From NCBI GenBank assembly GCA_964617665.1, contig CAZUAH010000591.1:1-8525 (forward strand): a stretch of 8,525 bases of DNA, written 5' to 3'. Within the stretch, counting starts at the first letter, position 1, and every line of letters begins with the position of its first letter. Source of the stretch: JADHUC01 sp964617665 (GTDB lineage Bacteria; Planctomycetota; Planctomycetia; Pirellulales; Pirellulaceae). The translations under genes and the position numbers were made by a program. The notes under the pieces were generated by a model. That model was not told the DNA's origin and ran no database searches. It saw nothing but the letters and a program-made list of their open reading frames with translations. This document shows, piece after piece, positions 1 through 5,881 of this stretch.

Positions 1-50
1 CATCCTGACAGGAAAGCCGCTTGAAGCTCATACACCACATTTGACAATAA

Positions 51-110
51 CTCAAAAAAGAAACGCTTGAGTTGGATTACTTTGCCAAAAAAGACAGGTT
101 AGCAGGGTAG
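51..110 (+). pseudogene. Decayed 3' end of a paralogue of the downstream coiled-coil gene
   Basis: This frame reads LKKETLELDYFAKKDRLAG and then stops at TAG 108-110. It matches the last residues of the intact 299-aa protein (KKKETLELDYYAKMDRLKK). Twenty-eight bases are identical to the intact copy, and beyond them several codon differences are synonymous (gcc/gct, gac/gat, tta/ttg), as expected for once-coding paralogues. An in-frame TAA at 48-50 separates it from anything further left. Bases 1-50 show no convincing extension of the homology, so this looks like a truncated duplicate left by recombination or deletion. It cannot be excluded that a frameshifted longer gene lies to the left of the window. 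Confidence 0.6.
54..81 (+). repeat. 28-bp direct repeat, copy 1
   Basis: Bases 54-81 are identical to 963-990. The repeat covers the codons for KKETLELDY in the C-terminal coiled coil of the paralogous genes. It therefore looks like the remains of a tandem gene duplication rather than an insertion or binding-site repeat. Confidence 0.85.
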
Positions 111-119
111 GGGGTAAAA

Positions 120-1019
120 ATGTTGTCTGGTGAAGCAAGAAGAGAAGATGTGTTGTTACAGTTTCAAGCTAAACTTGCGGAGGTGCAAGATTTTGAAGAC
201 GCAGGAAAGTTGTCAGAAAACGAAAGAGAAAAATTTATATCTAGGTTTGAAAAAAGATTGGCTTTGCTGACACCTGAAGAAAAAAAGCATGAGGTCATAG
301 ATCCGGAAGGTTTGTTAAAACTTATAGAGTTTATTGATGATATTCTGAAAGAAGCTAAGAAAAAGACAAAAGACGTAGTTAAGAAGATTAATAAACTAGG
401 TATGGAGTTTATTGCGTCTGTCACACCGGAGGGTGTGTTGCTTAAATGGAATATTGATTCAATCAGCGAAATTTCCACCGTTCATGTTTTTAGGAGAGAT
501 GATAGATTTTTTGAGGATAAATTTAGTTTTGAGGATAACGGAACCACAGTAGTTGATAAGGTCGGAAGTGGTGAGATGATGGATTATGTCGAGCCTGGTG
601 TTTATTACTACACGGTTTTGTATAAATCGAGCCATCCAGTTGCGAAACTTCAAAACGGTTTGTTTTCTAATGCATCCCCTGAATTTAAAAGTTTGTTATC
701 ACTTGTTGCACCCCCGAAAGGTTTTTATGACAGGTTTATTGTGAAAGTAGGGGAGAGTGAAAAGTCAGGCCTAGAGGGTTTAAGGAAGGAAAAAGAAGAA
801 GCTTTAGAAAGGCATAAAATAAAACTTGAGATTGATGAAGGCATACAAGAATTGGACCGGGCTGCAGCTGAAAAAAAGATTAAAAAGACTGAAGAGTGGT
901 ACAAGACCTCCATTCAAGCTATCGACCTTGACCCCGACACAACCGAGGAAGAGAAACGGAAGAAAAAAGAAACGCTTGAGTTGGATTACTACGCTAAAAT
1001 GGATAGGTTGAAAAAATAA
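120..1019 (+). CDS. Coiled-coil protein with a central FN3-like domain, function unknown
   Basis: This is a 299-aa protein that I do not recognise as a named family. Residues 1-95 are charged and helical, rich in Glu and Lys. Residues about 97-185 look like a fibronectin type III-type beta sandwich: a TPEGVLLKWN strand, then VHVFRRDD, then an ending resembling 'YVEPGVYYYTVLY', the usual FN3 'L.P.t.Y.y.v.a' strand pattern. Residues about 212-299 form a second Lys/Glu-rich coiled coil. No signal peptide or membrane segment is visible. A G-rich stretch (111-115) before ATG 120 is a weak ribosome-binding site. The coiled coil - beta domain - coiled coil layout suggests a structural or binding role. 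The gene converges with the 104-aa gene on the other strand, and its stop codon lies in the U-tract of that gene's terminator. A truncated copy of its 3' end lies just upstream. Confidence 0.8.
   Translation: MLSGEARREDVLLQFQAKLAEVQDFEDAGKLSENEREKFISRFEKRLALLTPEEKKHEVIDPEGLLKLIEFIDDILKEAKKKTKDVVKKINKLGMEFIASVTPEGVLLKWNIDSISEISTVHVFRRDDRFFEDKFSFEDNGTTVVDKVGSGEMMDYVEPGVYYYTVLYKSSHPVAKLQNGLFSNASPEFKSLLSLVAPPKGFYDRFIVKVGESEKSGLEGLRKEKEEALERHKIKLEIDEGIQELDRAAAEKKIKKTEEWYKTSIQAIDLDPDTTEEEKRKKKETLELDYYAKMDRLKK
963..990 (+). repeat. 28-bp direct repeat, copy 2
   Basis: Identical to bases 54-81. This copy lies inside the 3' end of the intact coiled-coil gene, in the same reading frame as the upstream remnant. 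Confidence 0.85.
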
Positions 1020-1051
1020 AAAAGGAGCTTCGATAAAATTATCAAAGCCCC
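1011..1051 (-). terminator. Intrinsic terminator of the 104-aa minus-strand gene
   Basis: Arms 1024-1036 and 1039-1051 pair with two mismatches to give a long hairpin. On the minus strand it is followed by a T-rich run (complement of the A-run at 1011-1023, broken only at 1017). It begins 30 nt past the stop of the minus-strand gene. The plus strand has no T-run after the hairpin, so it acts mainly leftward. Confidence 0.7.
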
Positions 1052-1081
1052 ATGTTGAAGAGCGATTTTGAGGAGTTGGGA

Positions 1082-1396
1082 TTATTTTATTACCCTCAAA
1101 TGTTTTTTTGGTTCGGCTTCCACATAAAGCCCAAGGTCAAAGTTCATAGTTTTTCTTATGGCCTGAACACGAGCCAGTAGGCACGCATACTTATCAAGAA
1201 GATCCAACGCCCATTTTAATGATTCTTCAGGGGCATCATCTGGTTTAATAAATATACTTATTGCTTCTTGCAATCTTGCCCTTTCTGTCTTTTTTTCTCT
1301 TTCAAAATCCATTTCTAGGGATTTTTCAGCTTGTTCGGGTGTTAAGTTTTGTAGATATGGAAAAATTTTTGATTGTGTCGGTGATGATTGACCCAT
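1082..1396 (-). CDS. 104-aa hypothetical protein, mostly helical
   Basis: I do not recognise this protein. It has no Cys cluster, signal peptide or membrane segment. Residues 18-50 are a charged helix (LTPEQAEKSLEMDFEREKK), followed by a second helical region around 57-82 with an amphipathic pattern. The gene is supported by signals rather than homology. It has an SD-like AAGGGGG (minus strand, 1401-1407) just before ATG 1396-1394, a promoter with a perfect TTGACA about 100 nt upstream, and a terminator after the stop. It diverges from the coupling-ATPase operon across about 150 bp, so it could be a small regulator or accessory protein of that module. That role is inference from position only. 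Confidence 0.7.
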   Translation of the reverse strand: MGQSSPTQSKIFPYLQNLTPEQAEKSLEMDFEREKKTERARLQEAISIFIKPDDAPEESLKWALDLLDKYACLLARVQAIRKTMNFDLGLYVEAEPKKHLRVIK

Positions 1397-1430
1397 GATT
1401 CCCCCTTATGGTTTAATTGATTATTGCCAA

Positions 1431-1457
1431 CCGGAAAGCCATAAAATGGCCTTTCGG
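1431..1457 (-). repeat. Hairpin in the leader of the 104-aa gene
   Basis: Arms 1431-1442 and 1446-1457 form a 12-position stem with one mismatch and one wobble around a 3-nt loop. Neither strand has a T-run after it, so it is not a standard terminator. It lies inside the roughly 96-nt untranslated leader predicted for the minus-strand gene and could stabilise the mRNA, bind a protein or be a DNA operator. Confidence 0.6.
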
Positions 1458-1498
1458 CTGACCACAAAGGGGTTATTGAAAAGATCAATTTATATAAT

Positions 1499-1527
1499 AA
1501 TATAGCATAGTTAGCCATTCCTGTCAA
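1499..1527 (-). promoter_or_regulatory. Sigma-70-type promoter for the 104-aa gene
   Basis: On the minus strand, a perfect -35 TTGACA (1522-1527), a 17-nt spacer and -10 TATATT (1499-1504) are preceded by TGC, an extended -10. Transcription would start near 1492 and leave a leader of about 96 nt. The -10 lies opposite a weaker plus-strand candidate (TTGAAA 1476-1481, 16 nt, TAATAT 1498-1503) that could serve the ATPase operon. If both are used, the two face each other and would be mutually exclusive. Confidence 0.65.
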
Positions 1528-1544
1528 TAAGTAGGTGCAAAGGT

Positions 1545-3440
1545 ATGTTTTACGGAAAAAATTCTATTGTTGTGGGCAAGGCCAAAGACGGACAAGAATT
1601 GCTTTTGCCTGACAGTTCCAGAAAATTACATACGCACATAGTTGGGGCAAGTGGCCGAGGTAAATCAAAGTTTGTTGAGCATTTGATAAGGCAAGACATT
1701 ATTAACAACAAAGGTCTTTGCCTAATAGACCCTCATGGCTATTTGTATGATGATTTGGTGAAGTGGTGTACTTCAATGGGGTTTTTGGATAGGGGAAAGG
1801 CCAGTAAAAACATAATCCTCCTTGATCCTTCTGAGCCTGATTGGACTTTTGGTTTTAATCCCTTGAAGTTTGATAGAGATAATTTGGATTATTATGTTGA
1901 TGAAATGGTGGAAGCAACGGCCAAGGCTTTTGGGGAAAAGGATACGAATAAAACGCCCACTTTAAAAAAACTTTTAACAGTCATTTATTATTGCTTAGCT
2001 GAAAAGCAGATGTCTTTGGCCGAAGGCAGATATTTAATTTTTAACTCACATGAAGAGGTCAGAAAACACTTAACTAAAAAAATGAACAATCCCATTGTTA
2101 ATGATCTATGGGAAGAAATAAGAGATTATAAAAGTAGTGAGTTCAGAAGTGAATTCCTTTCTTCAGTCAATAGAATAAGTAGTTTTTTACGTTCAAACGT
2201 AATGATGAATATTGTTGGTCAAACCGGCACAACCCTAGATACAAAAACGGTTATGGATGAGGGGGCAATTCTTCTTGTTAATTTGGGAAGTGGGGGAAAC
2301 CACGGCAGACTGATAACCGAGACAAACCGGATAGTTTTGGGCACTTTGCTTATTAATGATTTTCTGCAGAAAGCCAGACATAGAGAAAGGAATGGTAAAC
2401 CTTTTTATCTCTATATTGATGAGGCCCCAATATTTCTTAATGAAAACATTGAGAGGATTTTGGTTGAGTGCCGGAAGTTCGGTTTACATCTCACTCTTGC
2501 CCACCAGACACTTGCCCAACTAGGGAAAGAAGACGATCCATTATATCAAGGTGTTATGCAAGGAGCGCAAAACAAGGTAATTTTTGGTGGATTAACAAGC
2601 AAAGAGTGCAGGGTGTTCGCTGATGAGCTTTTTGATTTCAGTATAGAGAAATTTAAAGAAAGCTCAAAAAATCCTATGGTTGTTGGCCATCATCGAGAAC
2701 AGGTTGAGAGCTACGCTAAAGGCCGTCAAACAGCGAGTGCGACACAATGGTCTGAGACAGATATGGATTCTGTTGGCCGTGGTTCAGGCTCTGGCGACAC
2801 AGACGGGCTAAGTGTGCTTACAGGTCAAACACTTAACACGCCAATGGACGGTGGATTAAGCCCAGGAGGCTCTATGGGTATTACTCAAGCCACCACAAGA
2901 CAAGCCTCTTCCAATCGATTTCTAACAGAGAACTCTTCTTCTGGTCATGCTTCAACAAAAGGCGGTTCTGAAATGGAAGGCGAAAGTGAGCAGTGGGGGA
3001 TAAGTGAGATACTTGTCCCTGATCTAGAAGAGCGATATACTCAATATGAGACCATAGAGGAGCAAATTTATGCTACTTCTCGTGTGCTTAAAGGACAGTG
3101 GACACAAGAGGCTGTAATCAAGATCGCCGGGGACAAGAAAAAATACCCGGCTTGTGAGGTGAAAACACCGACTGTAAAAGATCGAGCAACTAAGCCGGAA
3201 TGGGATGATAAATTTAAGCTGAAATGCTACGAAAAAATAGAGTGGGTAAGGCCTAGAAACCTTGTAGAGCTAGAAATTAAAGACCGCTGGTATTCACTTG
3301 AACAAGAAGCCAAAACAATACACATAGGTCCACCACAACCAGAGATTGACGGTTTTATAGAAGTTGAAGCTGAAGAAGTACATGAGGAAGAAACCGAAAG
3401 CAGGGAAGTGAAAGACATAAAAGGATTTTTTGATAAATAA
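1545..3440 (+). CDS. VirD4/TraD-type DNA-transfer coupling ATPase without membrane anchor
   Basis: This 631-aa protein belongs to the type IV secretion coupling-protein / HerA-FtsK ATPase superfamily, which drives DNA through a secretion channel using ATP. Walker A is GASGRGKS (residues 34-41). The strand LIDPHG (60-65) is a hallmark of the conjugative-transfer branch. Walker B is FYLYIDEA (287-294, Asp292/Glu293), followed by LAHQTLAQL (318-326), the usual sensor strand. The ATPase core begins almost at residue 1, so the N-terminal transmembrane region of classical VirD4 is absent and a separate membrane partner would be needed. Residues about 390-485 are a Ser/Gly/Thr-rich low-complexity segment, followed by a C-terminal region with an acidic tail (606-619). 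An SD-like AGGTG (1533-1537) precedes the start. The Replic_Relax gene follows 11 nt after the stop, probably in one operon. Confidence 0.9.
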   Translation: MFYGKNSIVVGKAKDGQELLLPDSSRKLHTHIVGASGRGKSKFVEHLIRQDIINNKGLCLIDPHGYLYDDLVKWCTSMGFLDRGKASKNIILLDPSEPDWTFGFNPLKFDRDNLDYYVDEMVEATAKAFGEKDTNKTPTLKKLLTVIYYCLAEKQMSLAEGRYLIFNSHEEVRKHLTKKMNNPIVNDLWEEIRDYKSSEFRSEFLSSVNRISSFLRSNVMMNIVGQTGTTLDTKTVMDEGAILLVNLGSGGNHGRLITETNRIVLGTLLINDFLQKARHRERNGKPFYLYIDEAPIFLNENIERILVECRKFGLHLTLAHQTLAQLGKEDDPLYQGVMQGAQNKVIFGGLTSKECRVFADELFDFSIEKFKESSKNPMVVGHHREQVESYAKGRQTASATQWSETDMDSVGRGSGSGDTDGLSVLTGQTLNTPMDGGLSPGGSMGITQATTRQASSNRFLTENSSSGHASTKGGSEMEGESEQWGISEILVPDLEERYTQYETIEEQIYATSRVLKGQWTQEAVIKIAGDKKKYPACEVKTPTVKDRATKPEWDDKFKLKCYEKIEWVRPRNLVELEIKDRWYSLEQEAKTIHIGPPQPEIDGFIEVEAEEVHEEETESREVKDIKGFFDK

Positions 3441-3451
3441 TTATTTAGTAT

Positions 3452-4432
3452 ATGACCAAAACAAAAAGCCAACGAAAAAACAGATACAAGCGGGATCCCT
3501 CCGCTTCCGTTTCCCTTGCATTAACGGATCGAGATTACCAGATATTAAACTTGGTATTTATCCATCGTTTTATTGATTCAGAACAGATTTTAGCCCTAGT
3601 AGGTGGAGGCAAACAAGGTTTAGTCCGCCGGCTTAATAGTTTGTTTCATGCCGGCTACTTGATGAGGCCGGCCAAACAACAAAAAGCTTTTGAAAAAAAT
3701 GTTCCTATGATTTACGGCTTGGCCACCAAAGGAGCCAAGGCACTTGCTCCAAAATATGATTACCCGATTGAGAATATTAATTGGGATGAGAAGAACCGAA
3801 GGAAGGAGCAGTTTATAGAGCATACCATGATGGTTACTCAAATAATGGTAGCTATTCAGAGGGCGTGTCAGGTGGTTTCAGGCGTGGAGTTTATCGGGCC
3901 GGATGAGATTGTAAGAAAAAGGCTTGTTCCTCCAAGTATCCAGGGCAAGGCCTTGAGCTGGAAAATAACAGCCCCTAAAGGTAGGGATGAACTGAAAAGA
4001 GATTTTGCCTTTTCTGTAATACCGGATGGTGCTTTTGGTCTTCGTATTACCGAGGGACCAAAGCCAGGACTAGCATGGTATTTTCTTGAGGCTGACCGTT
4101 CAACAGAGCCGGTTAAAAGATCTCGTATCACTGGCAAAAGTAGCTTTTACAAAAAGCTGGTTGGCTATAGTGAATCATGGACACAAAAGTTATATAAAAA
4201 GGTTTTTGGTATTAATGCTCTCCGGATCCTGACTGTCACCAAACCAAAGACAGGGAAGAGAATAGAAAGCTTGATTATGCGGAACAAAGAAATTGACCCT
4301 TTGGGAAAAGGATCAAGAATGTTTTTGTTTACCACAATAGATACTCTTTTTGATGATTTAGAGAATCCGGAAAAAGTTTTTCAGCGTGGTTGGCTTAATG
4401 GCCGAGCAGAAGAAACAAGCATGATTGAATAG
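3452..4432 (+). CDS. Replication-relaxation (Replic_Relax) family protein
   Basis: This 326-aa protein resembles the Replic_Relax family (Pfam PF13814), described as plasmid proteins involved in replication and DNA relaxation. Residues 23-80 look like a winged helix: TDRDYQILNLVFIHRFIDSE, then QILALV, a helix with 'VRRLNSLFHAGYL', then a basic wing. A hairpin-like YGLATKGAKAL follows at 88-98. The C-terminal half carries the conserved PDGAFGLRI (191-199), WYFLEADRSTEPVKRSRI (209-226) and a KLVGYSES helix. The Asp192 / Glu213-x-Asp215 spacing resembles a PD-(D/E)XK nuclease-like core, but that is my inference. It is encoded just after the coupling ATPase with no visible SD, consistent with translational coupling. 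The pair suggests a DNA-processing and pumping module. The structured-RNA promoter begins 11 nt after the stop. Confidence 0.85.
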   Translation: MTKTKSQRKNRYKRDPSASVSLALTDRDYQILNLVFIHRFIDSEQILALVGGGKQGLVRRLNSLFHAGYLMRPAKQQKAFEKNVPMIYGLATKGAKALAPKYDYPIENINWDEKNRRKEQFIEHTMMVTQIMVAIQRACQVVSGVEFIGPDEIVRKRLVPPSIQGKALSWKITAPKGRDELKRDFAFSVIPDGAFGLRITEGPKPGLAWYFLEADRSTEPVKRSRITGKSSFYKKLVGYSESWTQKLYKKVFGINALRILTVTKPKTGKRIESLIMRNKEIDPLGKGSRMFLFTTIDTLFDDLENPEKVFQRGWLNGRAEETSMIE

Positions 4433-4442
4433 GCTCTATTGT

Positions 4443-4471
4443 TTGTTGGGTTTTTAAAAATTTGCTATAAT
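4443..4471 (+). promoter_or_regulatory. Strong extended -10 promoter for the structured RNA
   Basis: A -35 TTGTTG (4443-4448), a 17-nt spacer and a perfect -10 TATAAT (4466-4471) are preceded by TGC, giving an extended -10. The start would fall near 4478-4480, immediately before the 5' strand of the RNA closing stem. No gene of normal size follows before the terminator, so this promoter appears dedicated to a non-coding transcript. Confidence 0.8.
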
Positions 4472-4640
4472 TTAAACAGACCCAATAACGGCTAGATCTG
4501 CCACAGGACAAAAGACCATTTGTTAGCACATCCCGCGGGCAATGGGATGAACGCTAACATCACGTCCTAGCAGTGGTGTTTATGCCACAGACATCAAGGA
4601 TATAATATTTTAAGCTCTAAAAATCCTTGAGGTGTAGGCG

Positions 4641-4694
4641 ATGGCGAAAATTTTTCTATTTGTCTGTAGGAAAAAGTACCCATTTGATCGGTAA
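4641..4694 (+). CDS. Possible 17-aa peptide inside the structured RNA
   Basis: The frame reads MAKIFLFVCRKKYPFDR and stops at TAA 4692-4694. GAGGTG (4629-4634), a good match to the SD consensus, lies 6 nt before the ATG, which is optimal spacing. The SD starts in the 3' strand of stem P5, so folding could influence translation. The short hydrophobic-then-basic peptide might be a leader peptide or a product of a dual-function RNA. Equally, the match may be chance within a non-coding RNA. Confidence 0.25.
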   Translation: MAKIFLFVCRKKYPFDR

Positions 4695-4713
4695 TGGTTC
4701 GTTATTGGCATAG

Positions 4714-4750
4714 AAAAAAGAGACTCCTACCAAGGGGGTCTCTTTTTTTT
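4714..4750 (+). terminator. Strong bidirectional intrinsic terminator
   Basis: GAGACTCC (4720-4727) pairs with GGGGTCTC (4735-4742), 8 bp with one wobble, around a 7-nt loop. It is followed by eight T (4743-4750) and preceded by six A (4714-4719). In the plus direction it ends the structured RNA. Read on the minus strand, the A-run becomes a T-run, so it can also end the primase transcript, whose stop is about 20 nt away. Confidence 0.9.
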
Positions 4751-4771
4751 GGGTTACTGGTTAAGGAAAGG

Positions 4772-5776
4772 TTATTGTAAGAAACTCTTTAGTTGTTCTG
4801 GTGTTAGCTGGTGTGGTTTTCTAGCCACCTGGCTTATATCAATAGCTTTTACAAAGAGCTTTTGGCCAAGCCTGAAAAGGCAATCTTCAGCACAATACAA
4901 TCCATCCTCATCACCATCAAATAACAAGATTACATCACCATCCGGGCCTAGACGATCACAGATAAGCTGTTCTTGTTTTTCAGACAATGAAGATCCTTGT
5001 AACGCTCCGGTATTTACAAAGCCGTTTTGATGTAGCCACCAGACAGAAATAAAACTTTCTACCAAGATGATCCGGCTATATTCCTTCGGGACCCGGAACA
5101 GGTTGTAAACCACTTCTGACTTAAAGAAATTAGGAGGCTGTTTGTATTTGGCCTCTTCTAATTGCTCTTCAGTTATAGCCTTACCGCAATAGGCTACTAA
5201 TTGCCCCTGGTCATCATGTACAGGTATGGCAATACGTTCTTTCATCATGCCTTTATTACAATAGCCCAGGCCGAAATGTTTTACTGTCTCCTGGTCAATT
5301 CCTCTTTCCTCAAAAAAAGCGTGTTCCGGCTCTAACTTCAATTCAAAATCCAACGGCTTATTTTCAATCGGTTTACTCTTTTCTTCTCTAACCAGTTTAT
5401 TGCCCTTCGGGGATGATTCTGAAGTTTTGCCCAGGTCTTTCTTTTTTTCTTCTTGGCTAGAAGAATGGGATTCAGATAAAAACCATTTTTTTAATCTTAA
5501 TCCTGCTTCCCGGAGTGTTTCTTTTTCCATACCGGCCACAAAATCCAAAACATTGCCCCCGTTTTTACAGTCTCCAAAACATTGCCAAATGTTCTTTTCA
5601 AAACTGACTGAAAAATTATTAGACTTCGGCTTTCCTCCATGAATAGGACAAGGGCCGGTCATGCCCTGTTTTGTCTGTTTTAATGATCCTATAATATCGT
5701 ATCGAGATAGCACCATCTCCATAGATACCTTTTCCTTGATTTCTTTGAAATCAACCCAGTTTTTTCCTTTGCTCAT
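4772..5776 (-). CDS. DnaG-like primase with CHC2 zinc finger and Toprim domain
   Basis: This 334-aa protein would synthesise RNA primers for element replication. Residues about 20-95 are a CHC2 zinc-binding domain with ligands Cys43, His46, Cys66 and Cys70 (CPIH...CFGDC) and the typical GGNVLDFVAGMEK helix. A Ser/Lys-rich linker (about 101-140) follows. Residues 152-172 (HAFFEERGIDQETVKHFGLGY), RIAIPVHDDQGQLVAY (181-196) and KQPPNFFKS (212-220) match the DnaG N-terminal catalytic subdomain. Toprim follows with Glu240 (LVES) and Asp287/Asp289 in LLFDGDEDG. It is much shorter than chromosomal DnaG (about 600 aa) and lacks the C-terminal helicase-binding domain, as in plasmid or phage primases. 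AGGAGG lies 8 nt upstream of ATG 5776-5774, fixing the start. The gene diverges from the 5904 operon and converges on the structured RNA. Confidence 0.9.
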   Translation of the reverse strand: MSKGKNWVDFKEIKEKVSMEMVLSRYDIIGSLKQTKQGMTGPCPIHGGKPKSNNFSVSFEKNIWQCFGDCKNGGNVLDFVAGMEKETLREAGLRLKKWFLSESHSSSQEEKKKDLGKTSESSPKGNKLVREEKSKPIENKPLDFELKLEPEHAFFEERGIDQETVKHFGLGYCNKGMMKERIAIPVHDDQGQLVAYCGKAITEEQLEEAKYKQPPNFFKSEVVYNLFRVPKEYSRIILVESFISVWWLHQNGFVNTGALQGSSLSEKQEQLICDRLGPDGDVILLFDGDEDGLYCAEDCLFRLGQKLFVKAIDISQVARKPHQLTPEQLKSFLQ

Positions 5777-5784
5777 ATTTAGTT

Positions 5785-5810
5785 CCTCCTATTTAGCTAA
5801 ATATTGGAGG
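5785..5810 (-). promoter_or_regulatory. Inverted repeat that can sequester the primase Shine-Dalgarno
   Basis: A perfect 14-bp palindrome TATTTAGCTAAATA (5790-5803) is flanked by CCTCC (5785-5789) and GGAGG (5806-5810). In the minus-strand mRNA the 5' CCUCC can pair with GGAGG of the primase SD (5785-5790), closing a hairpin over the ribosome-binding site. The palindrome could instead be a DNA operator for a dimeric repressor. Both readings suggest tight control of primase expression. Confidence 0.6.
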
Positions 5811-5822
5811 ATATTAGAAAAA

Positions 5823-5846
5823 TTGTCAAATTGCCTACATTGACAA
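5823..5846. repeat. Inverted repeat TTGTCAA-N10-TTGACAA, candidate operator
   Basis: TTGTCAA (5823-5829) and TTGACAA (5840-5846) are perfect inverted copies with centres 17 bp apart. The right half overlaps the -35 box of the plus-strand promoter. The site lies between the divergent primase and small-protein operons, where a dimeric regulator could control both. Confidence 0.55.
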
Positions 5847-5867
5847 GCTCGGATTATAGGATATAAT
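5840..5867 (+). promoter_or_regulatory. Consensus sigma-70-type promoter for the small-protein operon
   Basis: A perfect -35 TTGACA (5840-5845), a 16-nt spacer and a perfect -10 TATAAT (5862-5867) predict a start near 5874. This is about 30 nt before ATG 5904. No SD is visible in that leader. Confidence 0.8.
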
Positions 5868-5881
5868 TTATACATACCTAA
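5853..5881 (-). promoter_or_regulatory. Possible nested minus-strand promoter for the primase
   Basis: On the minus strand a perfect -10 TATAAT (5853-5858) lies 17 nt from a weak -35 TTAGGT (5876-5881). It is nested within the plus-strand promoter, so the two divergent operons would compete for polymerase. The leader would run about 70 nt and include the inverted repeat at 5823-5846 and the SD hairpin at 5785-5810. Confidence 0.4.

Larger units (their letters stand above)
4478..4750 (+). ncRNA. Structured non-coding RNA of unassigned family, about 270 nt
   Basis: A dedicated promoter and a strong terminator bracket a region that folds into a closed multibranch structure. P1, the closing stem, pairs 4482-4490 with 4700-4708 (CCAATAACG/CGTTATTGG, 9 bp, about 210 nt apart). 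P2 pairs CCACAGGAC (4501-4509) with GTCCT (4564-4568) and GTGG (4573-4576), with a 4-nt bulge. P3 pairs 4521-4527 with 4553-4559 and continues as CATCCC 4529-4534 / GGGATG 4544-4549. P4 pairs ACAGACA 4587-4593 with TGTCTGT 4661-4667. It stacks on P5, TCAAGGAT 4594-4601 / ATCCTTGA 4623-4630, capped by TTTTA 4608-4612 / TAAAA 4618-4622. P6 pairs CCATT 4680-4684 with AATGG 4693-4697. I see no landmarks of RNase P, SRP RNA or tmRNA. The gene sits between the transfer and primase modules, where an RNA acting on copy number or transfer would fit; the function is unknown. Confidence 0.8.

Noticed and set aside
2..70. End of a gene in another frame (ILTGKPLEAH...QKRNA, stop TGA 68-70)
   Set aside because: It runs through the repeat in a frame different from the paralogous coding frame, and 22 codons are too few to support it.
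4478..4750. Identification of the structured RNA as tmRNA, RNase P RNA or SRP RNA
   Set aside because: No tRNA-like ends or CCA, no conserved RNase P core (such as GAGGAAAGTCC), and no SRP GGAAGGAAGCAG-type loop are present.
4749..5030. 93-aa plus-strand frame over the primase 3' end
   Set aside because: It lies antisense to the well-supported primase Toprim region and has an unlikely composition; it is a shadow frame.
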